DNA of 64,000 nt from an uncultured Opitutia bacterium (lineage in GTDB: Bacteria > Verrucomicrobiota > Verrucomicrobiia > Opitutales > Opitutaceae): NCBI GenBank assembly GCA_903859715.1, contig CAIONS010000069.1, positions 1-64,000 on the forward strand, read 5' to 3'. Position 1 is the first letter of the stretch; every line of letters starts with the position of its first letter. The notes beneath the pieces are model-generated. The model was given only the letters and a program-made list of their open reading frames with translations, was not told the DNA's origin and did no database searches. Shown here piece by piece: positions 44,894 through 53,488 of this stretch. A program made the position numbers and the translations under genes.

Positions 44894-46186
44894 TCAGGCT
44901 TTCTTGAGGATCTCGTCGACGGCACCGACCAGCCGGTCGCACTCGTCGTGAAAATTAAACACATGGAGCGACACGCGCACGGCATCCAGGCCCTGCTCGT
45001 TCACGGGCCGGCAGCGCAGGCGGTAATCGCGCCACAGGTCGCTGAAAAGTTTTTCGTAACCCAGTTTCGGCGTATGAAACGTGAGGATCGATCCCCAGAG
45101 TCCGTCTCCAGCCGGGGTCAGGATTTCCACGCCCGGGATTTTCTCCAGGCCCCGGCGCAGATGCGCCGCCAGTGTCCGGCCGCGCGCGGCGATCCGCTCA
45201 CGTCCGATTGCTTCCTGGAACTTCAGTGCCTCCGCCAGCGCCACCACGCTCGCGGCATTGCGCGTGCCGTACTCGTAGCGAACCGCCGACGGCGTGTAGG
45301 TGAGTTCACCCGGCAGGTGGGGCAGCGAGCCCGAGTAGGCGCCGATCCCGGAGGGCGCGACGTCGTCCTGGCGCTCGCGGCGGATGAAAAAGACGCCGGT
45401 CTCATGGGGCCCACCGAGCCACTTGTGTCCGCTCGTGGCATAGGAATCGCACTCAAGATCGCGCACGGCGAACGGGAACATGCCGCCGGACTGCGCGCCA
45501 TCGATGTGAAACCAGGCGCCGTGCTCATGCGCCAGCCGGCCGATCGCCGCCGCGGGCAGAAAAATGCCCGTCGGGGAAGTCACGTGACTGATCTGGATCA
45601 CCTTTGTGCGCGGCGTGATCAGGGCGCGGATGCGTTCCACATTGCTCTCCGCGCCTGCGGGATCGGGCACGAATACCTTCACCACGACCCCGCGGGTCTT
45701 GTGCTGGTTGTACCAGGGGATCGAACCGCCCGGATGCGCATGCGAGTCGATGATCACCTCGTCGCCGGCCCCGAGCTTGAGGCCGGACGCCACGATCGAC
45801 GTGCCTTCGGTCGTGTTGCGCGTGAGGCAGATTTCATCGGGCTTCGCTTGGAAGAATCGGGCGACGACCTCGCGGGCCGGGGCAAACTGGTCGTGGCCGG
45901 TGTCGGAGTCCTTCTGACGTTTCAGCATTTCCTGCGTGAACGCATTGAGCACGGGGGTGGACGCCGGGCCGAGGCCGCCGGTGTTGAAATAAACCAGCGT
46001 GGGATCGAGCGAGGCATACTGCGCCCGCACCGCGCGCCAGAAACCCTCGGGCTTTCCCTCGTCGAAGGCCGGCAGCACCACCGGCGGGGCATCGATGGTT
46101 TCGCGGGCAAAAAGCGCCGGGGCGGCAAACGCGCCCAAGGCGCCGATCCCCACATTGCGCAGAAAATCCTTCCGGTTGGTGGTCAT
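44894..46186 (-). CDS. Class V aminotransferase-fold PLP enzyme, probably exported
   Basis: This 430-aa protein of the isopenicillin-N-epimerase/cysteine-desulfurase-like group has the PLP-binding lysine in YATSGHKWLGGPH near residue 244. Other family motifs are FNTGGLGPAS near 67, TRNTTEGTSIVASGL near 122 and DGAQSGGM near 223. The N-terminus NRKDFLRNVGIGALGAFAAP looks like a Tat-style leader with RK instead of RR, unusual for a PLP enzyme. The stop of the PmoA-like gene overlaps its start by ATGA. Its role in a rhamnose/arabinose glycan locus is not obvious; an amino-sugar or amino-acid ligand is possible. Confidence 0.88.
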   Translation of the reverse strand: MTTNRKDFLRNVGIGALGAFAAPALFARETIDAPPVVLPAFDEGKPEGFWRAVRAQYASLDPTLVYFNTGGLGPASTPVLNAFTQEMLKRQKDSDTGHDQFAPAREVVARFFQAKPDEICLTRNTTEGTSIVASGLKLGAGDEVIIDSHAHPGGSIPWYNQHKTRGVVVKVFVPDPAGAESNVERIRALITPRTKVIQISHVTSPTGIFLPAAAIGRLAHEHGAWFHIDGAQSGGMFPFAVRDLECDSYATSGHKWLGGPHETGVFFIRRERQDDVAPSGIGAYSGSLPHLPGELTYTPSAVRYEYGTRNAASVVALAEALKFQEAIGRERIAARGRTLAAHLRRGLEKIPGVEILTPAGDGLWGSILTFHTPKLGYEKLFSDLWRDYRLRCRPVNEQGLDAVRVSLHVFNFHDECDRLVGAVDEILKKA

Positions 46187-47043
46187 GGCGAGGTGAAGGT
46201 CAGGGTGTGGTCAAGGGCCAGCTCCGCTCCCGCGGCCAGCCCGAGATCCTGGTCGAATTGCACGGGAAAGGCCGCGAGCGGATAATTGCGCCGGACAAAC
46301 CAGTGCAGCGGGCCGCGGTTGTTGGCAAAGCGAATGACCGCGCGATTGAGCGTGGTGTCGGACTGCGCATGCCACTCCATCCAGCCGGCGGGCGCGCCAT
46401 GCACCGCCTTGTCACCCTCGAGTCCGCCTTCGGCCGTGATTTTGATGGTGGGATCAAGATGATCGTCCAGCAGGGCCCGCGCCCCGCGGAATTGCAGGCC
46501 GGTGTAGTGCGAGCCGGCCAAGCCGCCAAACGAATGGGGATTGCCCAGTGAAAGGCCGCGGCCGGTGGCATTGCGGAGCCGGGTGCTCCAGCGGAGGGAC
46601 CAGGATTTCTTCTCCGCTTCCACTGCGATCTCAACGGTCCGGTCTTCGTGGAAGATGACTTCCTGCGGCGTCCGCCATTCCAGTGTGTGTGCCAGCGTGG
46701 CGGTCGGACCGTCGGTCGACAACTTTGTCCAAGTCACATGGCGTTGTTCGCCGTGGTCATCGCGCCATTTGTAACCGTCTTCGCGCCGGCAGGTGGGGCC
46801 ACCCCAGAAGTTGAGGCCGGAAACATTCGTCAGCGTGAACGAGAGCCCGTGGTGCCAGGGATGGTCGTTCGGGCGGAAGTTGGTGAGCGTGTCGCCCGCG
46901 AGCGAGTTGACCGGATGGAAATACGGGCGGGGCGATTCCTTCAGCGCCTCCGCCGAGACATACACGTAGCGGCAGAGCACGCGTTCGTCCGCGAGGACCG
47001 TCACCGCCCGGTCGGGCTCGTGCTGCAGTCGAAGCGTGCTCAT
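46183..47043 (-). CDS. PmoA/DUF6807 family protein
   Basis: This 286-aa protein has the conserved PmoA-family features YFHPVNSLAGDTLTNFRPND, then HPWHHGLSFTLTNVSGLNFWGG near residues 62-80, and SLGNPHSFGGLAGSHYTGL near 166. The name comes from similarity to a methane-oxygenase label, but these proteins are common in carbohydrate loci of Planctomycetes and Verrucomicrobia and adopt a mutarotase-like beta fold. They are not membrane methane monooxygenases. There is no signal peptide. Both ends overlap neighbours by ATGA (46183-46186 and 47040-47043), placing it firmly between GH78 and the PLP enzyme. Confidence 0.87.
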   Translation of the reverse strand: MSTLRLQHEPDRAVTVLADERVLCRYVYVSAEALKESPRPYFHPVNSLAGDTLTNFRPNDHPWHHGLSFTLTNVSGLNFWGGPTCRREDGYKWRDDHGEQRHVTWTKLSTDGPTATLAHTLEWRTPQEVIFHEDRTVEIAVEAEKKSWSLRWSTRLRNATGRGLSLGNPHSFGGLAGSHYTGLQFRGARALLDDHLDPTIKITAEGGLEGDKAVHGAPAGWMEWHAQSDTTLNRAVIRFANNRGPLHWFVRRNYPLAAFPVQFDQDLGLAAGAELALDHTLTFTSP

Positions 47044-49481
47044 GCGAGGGCGAAGGCCTCCTCGAATTTGCCGCCGGCCAGGGTGCGAACTTCACCTCCC
47101 AGTGCGGCGATGGTCACCTCGACACCCGCCGGCGCGGCGACCTTCAGGTGGAATTTTCCGCCCACCACGCGCCACGCGACCTCGATGAGGCCATGCGGCG
47201 TGCACACGCTGCCGGCGGCATGCGTGAGCCCGCAGCGGTTGGGCGCGATGCGGACCTTGGCAAAGCCGGGCTCTGTCGCGGTGACGCCAAGGATGCGCTG
47301 CTGGAACTCGAGCACGGGATGCGCACTCCACGCATGACAGAGCGAGCGCCAGTAGCTGTTTTCCTCCACGAAGGTCGACAGGCCGTAGCTGATCGATTCA
47401 TGCCACGGGCCAAGATACTTCGGCATGTCATCGGCGCGGCCGCATTTCGCCAGCGCGGCGAAACCGGTGTGCCACCAGAAGAAGGAACCGGGCGCGAGTT
47501 TCTCGTCGTTCGGAAACCGCCGCAGGATGATCGCGCGTTCCCGTTCACCGGCGAGGCCCGCGACGATCGCCCAGGCGTTGCCGTACTGGCTGACTTCCGG
47601 ACCGCCGGGGCGGTCGAAGTAGAGCCCCTCCGCCTCGGACCAAAATTGCGCGTGCGCCTTGCGGCGCAGGTCCTGGGCCTCGCGCGCGAGCGCATCGGCC
47701 TCGGCGGCGCCGCCAAAATGACGGATGAGCAACGCGGCCTCGTCGAGGGCGTTGATATATTGCGCGGAGTGAATGCAGGTCGTGCCGGTATCGGCGCCCG
47801 GCACCACGCCGCGCGGCCACCATGGGCACCAGTCGGTGATGTTCCAAAACGGCAGCCGGGCGGGCAGGCCGTCAGCGTCGGTGTGACGGCGGTACCAGTC
47901 GAGCACGGCGCGAATGCCCGGGAGCAGGTCCTGCACGGTGGCGCGGTCGCCGGTGCAGTAAAAGTAGTCCTTGATGTTGGTGATCCAGTGAATGCTCCAG
48001 GCGGGGATGATCTGCACGAGCCGCGACGGGAATCGCGCCTGCGTGAGGCCGTCGGACAGCCGCGACCAGTCGAAGTGATACAGGGCCTGGCGGCTCAGCC
48101 GGTAATCGCCCGTCGTGAGCATGCCGAGCTTCGAGGTGATCATCGTGTCACCCGCATACTGCATCTGTTCGTAGTGCGGGCAGTCCTCAAAGGTTTCGTG
48201 CGAACACATCCGCATCGTGTGGAGGCCGACCTGCCAGATCTTGTCGAGCGCCGGGTCGGACGAGCTGAACGTGGCGGTGATGCGGTAGGGATAGGCCGTG
48301 AACCGGTGCTTCACCGCGCGGAGGGTGAGCGGCGCGGCACCGACCTTGATCTCCAGGCCGATGTAGCGGAACGCGCGCCAGTGCAGCGGCTCAAACGTTT
48401 CCGCCCCGCCCGACGGCTCCCAAACATCGCCCCAGCCCGTGACCAGGCCGCGGCGATCAAAGGTCCAGCCGCGGCTTTCGTCGGCGAAGTGCGAGGCGAG
48501 ATTCGCGAGCGACTGTTGTTTGCCGAGCAGCTTCGCGCCCGGCGTGTTCCAAGGCAGGCGCAGCGCCTCGGCGTAAGTCAGCCGGACCACGCTGCCTGGG
48601 CCACCGGTGACTTCGAGATGCGGGAAGGCGGTGGTGAGTTCCGTCGCATCGAGCACGAGGGTCACCGTTTCGTTCGCCGGCAAGGTCAGGGCGATGCCCT
48701 GCTCCAGCAGCGCCTTCCATGGGGCGGAAACCGGCGCGCCTCCGGCGAGAAATGCGTCCTCAAACACCTCGGGCGCCCCTTCCTCGAGCATCGGCACCAT
48801 GCGCGGCATCAGGCCATAGGGACTGGCGGGATCGCGGCGGTTCACCAGCAGCTCGGCCTTGAACAGCACATGCGCCACGGGCCAGGCCGTGTCGTCAAAC
48901 CCGGGCGTGTTCCAGCCGGTCGGGATCAGGCTCGAAACGCGGTGCTCAAAATAGCCCAGGTAGCCCTCGAACGTGGTGTGCTCATTCTGGAACCGGTGGG
49001 CTTTGTCCACGGCGACCTTCCACGTCGCATCCGTGCGCAGGTCCGTGAGCGTCTCGCCCGACCGGGTCTGCAGCGCGCCTTCCAGCACAAAGCCGCCGGT
49101 GTAGGTCATCACCGAGCACGGCGGCCCGAGCAACGCAGGCCGGTGTGCCACGCGCGACATGTCGAGCACCAGCGCCGCGAGGACGTTGCGGCCGCGGCGC
49201 AGGTGCGGCGCGAGGTCGAACGTCTCGTAGAAATGATGGTTCACGTCGCCCTTCGCGGGTCCGCGGCCGAGCAGCGTGCCATTGCAGAAAAACAAATAGC
49301 GGCTGTCGCCCGAGACATGAACCGTCAGCGCCGCGGCCGCGGGATCAGCGACGTCGAAGGTGCGGCGGAAATACCGCACCTGATAGTGCGAGGGCGTGGC
49401 CGCCTCGGGCGGCGGCGCGGAATGGGATCCCTCGGCGGACCAGATCCACGAGGCGGAGTTGATGAAGGGTTGGACGGACAC
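47040..49481 (-). CDS. Alpha-L-rhamnosidase-like, glycoside hydrolase family 78
   Basis: This 813-aa protein has an N-terminal beta-sandwich region (about residues 35-190, FRRTFDVADPAA, SGDSRYLFFCNG). A second beta domain follows, then an (alpha/alpha)6 catalytic barrel (about 390-730) and a C-terminal beta domain. The GH78 general-acid region is recognised in HETFEDCPHYEQMQYAGDT near 426-444, matching the DCPxRE...GD pattern. HAWSAHPVLEFQ near 740 is also typical. It cleaves terminal alpha-L-rhamnose. No signal peptide is seen. It overlaps the PmoA-like gene by ATGA and lies 30 bp after P3. Confidence 0.9.
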   Translation of the reverse strand: MSVQPFINSASWIWSAEGSHSAPPPEAATPSHYQVRYFRRTFDVADPAAAALTVHVSGDSRYLFFCNGTLLGRGPAKGDVNHHFYETFDLAPHLRRGRNVLAALVLDMSRVAHRPALLGPPCSVMTYTGGFVLEGALQTRSGETLTDLRTDATWKVAVDKAHRFQNEHTTFEGYLGYFEHRVSSLIPTGWNTPGFDDTAWPVAHVLFKAELLVNRRDPASPYGLMPRMVPMLEEGAPEVFEDAFLAGGAPVSAPWKALLEQGIALTLPANETVTLVLDATELTTAFPHLEVTGGPGSVVRLTYAEALRLPWNTPGAKLLGKQQSLANLASHFADESRGWTFDRRGLVTGWGDVWEPSGGAETFEPLHWRAFRYIGLEIKVGAAPLTLRAVKHRFTAYPYRITATFSSSDPALDKIWQVGLHTMRMCSHETFEDCPHYEQMQYAGDTMITSKLGMLTTGDYRLSRQALYHFDWSRLSDGLTQARFPSRLVQIIPAWSIHWITNIKDYFYCTGDRATVQDLLPGIRAVLDWYRRHTDADGLPARLPFWNITDWCPWWPRGVVPGADTGTTCIHSAQYINALDEAALLIRHFGGAAEADALAREAQDLRRKAHAQFWSEAEGLYFDRPGGPEVSQYGNAWAIVAGLAGERERAIILRRFPNDEKLAPGSFFWWHTGFAALAKCGRADDMPKYLGPWHESISYGLSTFVEENSYWRSLCHAWSAHPVLEFQQRILGVTATEPGFAKVRIAPNRCGLTHAAGSVCTPHGLIEVAWRVVGGKFHLKVAAPAGVEVTIAALGGEVRTLAGGKFEEAFALA

Positions 49482-49511
49482 GGGGTGAAGATGAGGGTGA
49501 AATCGTTGGGC

Positions 49512-50516
49512 TCAGCGGGCCGGCGGCACAAAAATATAATCGAAGCCGTAGGCGCCGTAAAGGCCGCCATTTTGCCAGGTGAAACCGAGATCGTCGGAAT
49601 AGTAGCTGCCTTCCTCGAAGGTTGAGGCCCAGAGACGGCCCTTCACATCGGGGTCGAAGGCCAGCACGAAGACATTCCGGACCGGCAGGCCCGCGGAGCG
49701 ATCCGCCCACGTTTTGCCACCGTCAGCCGACACGCGCACGCCGATCCCCCAGCCTCCCACGGCAAGCTGGGCGGCTGTCCGCGGCGAAACCGCCACGGCG
49801 TAAAGATTGGCCGAAGCCGAGCCGGGATCCGTCGCATTCCAACTGGCGCCGCCATCATGCGAGAGCCAAGCGCCGCGTCCCTGGGTGCCGGCCAGGATGA
49901 ATTTCGGTTCCGCTGCACTCTGGGCGAGCCGCAGCACGCTCACGGCGGGGAATTTTGCCCGCTGCCACAAAGCCGCGCCATTCACCGAGACATAGACCCC
50001 GTCCTCCGTGCCCAGCAGGACGCGGCCCGCGTGCGCCGAGTCGGCGAGGATCGTCTGGCAGTAAAATTTCGCGAGACCCTGGTGCGCAAGCTGCCACGTC
50101 TCGCCGCCATCGATGGAACGCAGCGGACCCCACGCCGTCGCCGCGTAAACGAGCGACGGATTGTGCCGGTCAAAGACAATGCTGCGCACGTCGGCCACTT
50201 CCCAGCCCGTGACCTTGCGCCAGGTGCGGCCTCCATCGGGCGTGCGCACGACGCCGTCGGAACTGGCCAGCAGCATGACATCGGAATTCACCGGGCTCAC
50301 CGCCAGGCCCGCGACCCCCAGAATGCGCGGGCCGAAATTGGCCCATTGGCCATCGGCGGCGCGAAGATACAGGCCGGAGTCGAGCGGAGTCGGCGAATTT
50401 TTCTGGGCCTTGGTCATGGACACAGCGGCATAGAACCGGCTCGGGCCCGGGGCTTCCGCAGCCTGCACGCCGGCGGTCAGAACCAAAAAAGGAAGAAGGA
50501 AACGAAGAAGGCTCAT
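49512..50516 (-). CDS. Secreted six-Asp-box beta-propeller, copy P3
   Basis: This 334-aa protein has signal peptide MSLLRFLLPFLVLTAGVQA. Its six Asp-box-like repeats are PDGGRTW, IDGGETW, VNGAALW, HDGGASW, ADGGKTW and DDLGFTW. It is more diverged than P1 and P2 are from each other and lacks the CETG motif (LLGTEDGVYVS instead). Its ATG overlaps the A3 stop by ATGA (50513-50516), so here the family-A gene comes first, the opposite order to the A1 and A2 modules. Confidence 0.87.
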   Translation of the reverse strand: MSLLRFLLPFLVLTAGVQAAEAPGPSRFYAAVSMTKAQKNSPTPLDSGLYLRAADGQWANFGPRILGVAGLAVSPVNSDVMLLASSDGVVRTPDGGRTWRKVTGWEVADVRSIVFDRHNPSLVYAATAWGPLRSIDGGETWQLAHQGLAKFYCQTILADSAHAGRVLLGTEDGVYVSVNGAALWQRAKFPAVSVLRLAQSAAEPKFILAGTQGRGAWLSHDGGASWNATDPGSASANLYAVAVSPRTAAQLAVGGWGIGVRVSADGGKTWADRSAGLPVRNVFVLAFDPDVKGRLWASTFEEGSYYSDDLGFTWQNGGLYGAYGFDYIFVPPAR

Positions 50517-52447
50517 GGCTGGGCGGGGACCACGGTCAATGAGCTGGCGTTGTGCTCGAAATCCAGGAGATAGCGCTCCGGACCGTAGCTGATTTCAAGT
50601 TTCTGACTGCCCCGGAGCGCATGGCCGAACGGGCTTTCGAACAGCGGCCATTTCGCGAAATCCACAAGCTTGCCGTTGATGGCCGGCGTCTGGCCATAGC
50701 GGGCATGGATCACCGTGCCGTCGAGAGAGGTGAACGTCGCCTCGGGCGCAGCAGTCGTGGAAAATTTCAGCGGCAGCGTGCGCACCGCGGCCTTGAACGC
50801 CTCGTAGGAGGCAAAGTCCCGGGCGGCTGCGACCTGAACCACGTAGCCATTCCGCAGGGCCGGACTCACATAACAGCGGTGACCTGCGCCCCAGTCCGTG
50901 AAACCCCCGCTGATAAAGGTGCCGCCGGCGCCGTTGCGCAGCAGGCCGGTCCAGTCGCTCGGTCTCCATTCGCCGTGAGCAAACGGGCGGTACGCGATGT
51001 AGGCCGGTCCGCCTTGCGCGAAAATCCAGCCGGAGGCGTCCTCGTCCGTCTGCGCGAGGTCGCGCGAGAAAAACACCGTCACCAGCGGGAAGCGCGTGCC
51101 CGGCGGGATATCGTAGAGGGCGATGAGTGCGGCCCCATGCTGGTAAACCTGTTCGTAGGGAGAGCCGCCGGGGAGTTTGTCGGGAGTGTCGTAGTCGGCC
51201 TTGGAGCGGGCAATGATGTTGGTGGCGGTGTCCCAATCCCCGGCAAAAAACATCGTGCCCTCGAGAGGCGACGAATAGGGCTGCACCCCGAAGAACGTGT
51301 TGGCCGCCTTGGCCGCCGGCAGGTCTGTGCGCCAGATAAGGCTCCACGTCTGCTGCTGAATGGGCTGGAGCAGGCCGCCTTGCGTGGAGCCGAGGATGAA
51401 GTCGCTGTCCACATAGCTGTATTTATAAACCGGTAGGGTGCGCTTATCGCCGATCATAAACGTGCCGGCCTCGGCATTGCGCATGCGCCAGCGGGTGCGC
51501 TTGAGTTCGCGCTCGACGTAGGGTTGGTCGCGATCGCGGGCGATCCGCTCGAGGATCGGCGGCGGGGTGTAGCCGCTCAAGGTGAGCAGCTGGACCGTGG
51601 CATTGGGCTGGCGCTCGCCAAAACCGAAGAGCAGCCAGCCGAGGGCCACCGAAGGTGTGATGCCGGGCGCCACGATTTGCTTCGGATACACCCGGCTGTG
51701 CGCACCACCATAGTATCCGTCGAGCGTTTCGACGGCGTAATCATAAATGACATAATCGAGCAGCATGTGTGCCTTGTGCCGGAAGGCCGGGTCGTGGGCC
51801 CAACCTGACAGCAACGAGAGCCCGATGACGTATTCCTCGATATAATTGGGCGAATCATACTCGCCCTGGCCAAAGGAGGTCGTGACCTCCATCCAGTGCT
51901 CAAGGTAGCTGCGGGCCTCGGCCATGTTTTCCGCCGAGGATTTCCCGTTGGACCATTTCCCGGGGCCGGCTCCGGGGTAGCTTTGGGCCGCGAGGTAGAG
52001 GGTGGAGTAGTAAAGCACCCAGTGGTTCTCGGTATCGCCCCGGCTCGGCCAGTAAGTGCGCCAGAGTTCGGCGATGCGGGCGCGGGTGGCATCGTCCAGG
52101 CCGCGTTCTCCCGCCATCATCACGGACACCATCGGATACATCCAAAACATGTCACCGGTGGGCTTGGGAGCGATGAGCCTGGCCAGACGCGCCAAGGCCG
52201 CCTCACGCCGCTCCCCGCGCTGGAGACACGTGGCGACGTCAAAATAGCTCCCTTTGGTCGGGTCCGCAGCTTGAATCGCCGCCATCGAACTGGTCGCGAC
52301 GCTTTGGCAGCGCTCCTGGTAGCGGCGGGCAATCTCGGCATCCGACAGAGAAATCGGGTCAATCGCGGCCCGGCTGACCATGGCTCCCATCGCCCCAACC
52401 AAGACCAACACCATGATACCGCGCCTCTTTACCTGTTTCACGATCAT
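50513..52447 (-). CDS. Family-A secreted protein, copy A3
   Basis: This 644-aa member, the most diverged of three, has a signal peptide within MVLVLVGAMGAMVSRA and retains the core blocks: RGDTENHWVLYYSTLYL, GKSSAENMAEARSYLEHWM and GQGEYDSPNYIEEY. DASGWIFAQGGPAYIAYRPF and NGYVVQVAA complete the C-terminal domain. Positions that stay identical in all three (GDTENHW, GKSSAEN, GQGE) are the best candidates for the active or binding site. It is the first gene of the minus-strand glycan locus, with the promoter expected in the 89-bp divergent gap before 52537. Confidence 0.8.
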   Translation of the reverse strand: MIVKQVKRRGIMVLVLVGAMGAMVSRAAIDPISLSDAEIARRYQERCQSVATSSMAAIQAADPTKGSYFDVATCLQRGERREAALARLARLIAPKPTGDMFWMYPMVSVMMAGERGLDDATRARIAELWRTYWPSRGDTENHWVLYYSTLYLAAQSYPGAGPGKWSNGKSSAENMAEARSYLEHWMEVTTSFGQGEYDSPNYIEEYVIGLSLLSGWAHDPAFRHKAHMLLDYVIYDYAVETLDGYYGGAHSRVYPKQIVAPGITPSVALGWLLFGFGERQPNATVQLLTLSGYTPPPILERIARDRDQPYVERELKRTRWRMRNAEAGTFMIGDKRTLPVYKYSYVDSDFILGSTQGGLLQPIQQQTWSLIWRTDLPAAKAANTFFGVQPYSSPLEGTMFFAGDWDTATNIIARSKADYDTPDKLPGGSPYEQVYQHGAALIALYDIPPGTRFPLVTVFFSRDLAQTDEDASGWIFAQGGPAYIAYRPFAHGEWRPSDWTGLLRNGAGGTFISGGFTDWGAGHRCYVSPALRNGYVVQVAAARDFASYEAFKAAVRTLPLKFSTTAAPEATFTSLDGTVIHARYGQTPAINGKLVDFAKWPLFESPFGHALRGSQKLEISYGPERYLLDFEHNASSLTVVPAQP

Positions 52448-52483
52448 ATAAAGGGATTGTCTCTGGAAAGAGAGGACTCAGCA

Positions 52484-52532
52484 TGAATCTGTTTCATTCA
52501 GCATTTCAATCAGCATTTTCCCTGAAATTTCA
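52484..52532. promoter_or_regulatory. Two TGAAN-TTTCA sites, candidate LacI operators
   Basis: TGAATCTGTTTCA (52484-52496) and the perfect palindrome TGAAATTTCA (52523-52532) lie in the 89-bp region between the divergent A3 and TIM-barrel genes. A similar TGAAACTTTCA precedes the lacI start. The shared half-site and the adjacent regulator suggest operator function; this is inference. Confidence 0.4.
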
Positions 52533-52536
52533 CCCT

Positions 52537-53403
52537 ATGAAAACCCCAAAAAAGACGACTCCTCCCCGCCTCATTCAATGCGCCACCCCGTGGTCGATGG
52601 TGCACTACCCCAGCGCCAAGCACGAATGGTCACTGGAGCGGAAAATGAAGGCGATCAAGGCTGCCGGCTTTGACGGCGTCGCCGCGTTCATCAACCCTGA
52701 AACCCAGGCCATCGCAAGCAAGCTGGGCCTGGTGATGATGGGCGGATTCGATGGTTCCAGTGTGGTCACGGCGCGCAAGCAGATCATCGCCCAGCGCGAC
52801 CTCGGAGGTTACTACATGAACGTCCAGTTGCTCGACCACGACACGCCGCCGGCGGTGGCCGCCAAGCTGGCCGTCAAGCTGATCAAAATGTCCGATGAAC
52901 TCGGGGTCGGCGTCCACATCGAAACCCACCGCGACACCGCGACCGAGACCCCGGAGAAATTCGATGAAATCGCCCGGCTTTTCCAGCGGGCCACGGGCAA
53001 ACTCATGCCTGTGACATGGGATCATTCGCACTTCGCGGTCTCCAAGCACATCCTGCCCCAGTTCTACTCCGCCCGCCTGCTGGCGTGGCCCAAGCTGATC
53101 CAGAAATCCCACCTGTTCCACCTGCGGCCGTTCAACAGCCAGCATTGCCAGATTCCCGTGACCAATGGCCGCGGAAAGCTCACCCCGGAATTCAAGGACT
53201 ACCTGGCGTTTGTCGAGGACCTCTTCACGCTCTGGCTCCAAGGCCCGGAGCCGCGCGGCGAACTCTGGACCTGCCCGGAACTTGGCATGAGCCACGGCTA
53301 TCATGTCAGCACCAATCCCCTGCCCTGGCCGGATGCGATTCGCGCGCGAAAGGAATACGCCGGAGCCTGGCAGAAGGCCTTGCGCCGGGCCAAAAAGCGG
53401 TAA
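52537..53403 (+). CDS. Xylose-isomerase-like TIM-barrel protein
   Basis: This 288-aa soluble protein belongs to the AP-endonuclease-2/sugar-phosphate isomerase-epimerase superfamily: AIKAAGFDGVAAFI (beta/alpha 1), YYMNVQLLDHD near 105, VGVHIETHRDTATETPEKF near 142-160 (metal-ligand Glu and His), and VTWDHSHFAVS near 178-188 (metal-ligand Asp/His). The distal Glu is probably in WTCPELGMSHGY near 260. It likely isomerises or epimerises a ketose or keto-sugar. The start at MKTPKKTT is chosen because the 18 upstream residues lie over the candidate operator. It is divergent from the glycan locus and upstream of lacI. Confidence 0.85.
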   Translation: MKTPKKTTPPRLIQCATPWSMVHYPSAKHEWSLERKMKAIKAAGFDGVAAFINPETQAIASKLGLVMMGGFDGSSVVTARKQIIAQRDLGGYYMNVQLLDHDTPPAVAAKLAVKLIKMSDELGVGVHIETHRDTATETPEKFDEIARLFQRATGKLMPVTWDHSHFAVSKHILPQFYSARLLAWPKLIQKSHLFHLRPFNSQHCQIPVTNGRGKLTPEFKDYLAFVEDLFTLWLQGPEPRGELWTCPELGMSHGYHVSTNPLPWPDAIRARKEYAGAWQKALRRAKKR

Positions 53404-53488
53404 CCGGAGCTCAGCAAAAGGCAGGGATCGGCCAGCCAATTCCCTGAATACTACTTGACGGGATGGCATGATTTTCAGAGTTGTTTTC

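Noticed and set aside
46183-47043. Particulate methane monooxygenase subunit
   Set aside because: The PmoA label for this family is misleading. The protein is soluble, lacks membrane spans and lies in a carbohydrate locus.
47148-49625. 825-aa plus-strand ORF
   Set aside because: Antisense to the GH78 gene and P3. Arg/Gly/Ala-rich shadow frame.
40808-50516. Sialidase function for P1-P3
   Set aside because: Asp boxes are present, but the Arg triad and Tyr/Glu catalytic residues of sialidases are not evident. Asp boxes alone only indicate the propeller fold.
53455-53483. Sigma-70 promoter for lacI
   Set aside because: TTGACG is a fair -35, but no acceptable -10 hexamer lies 16-18 bp downstream.
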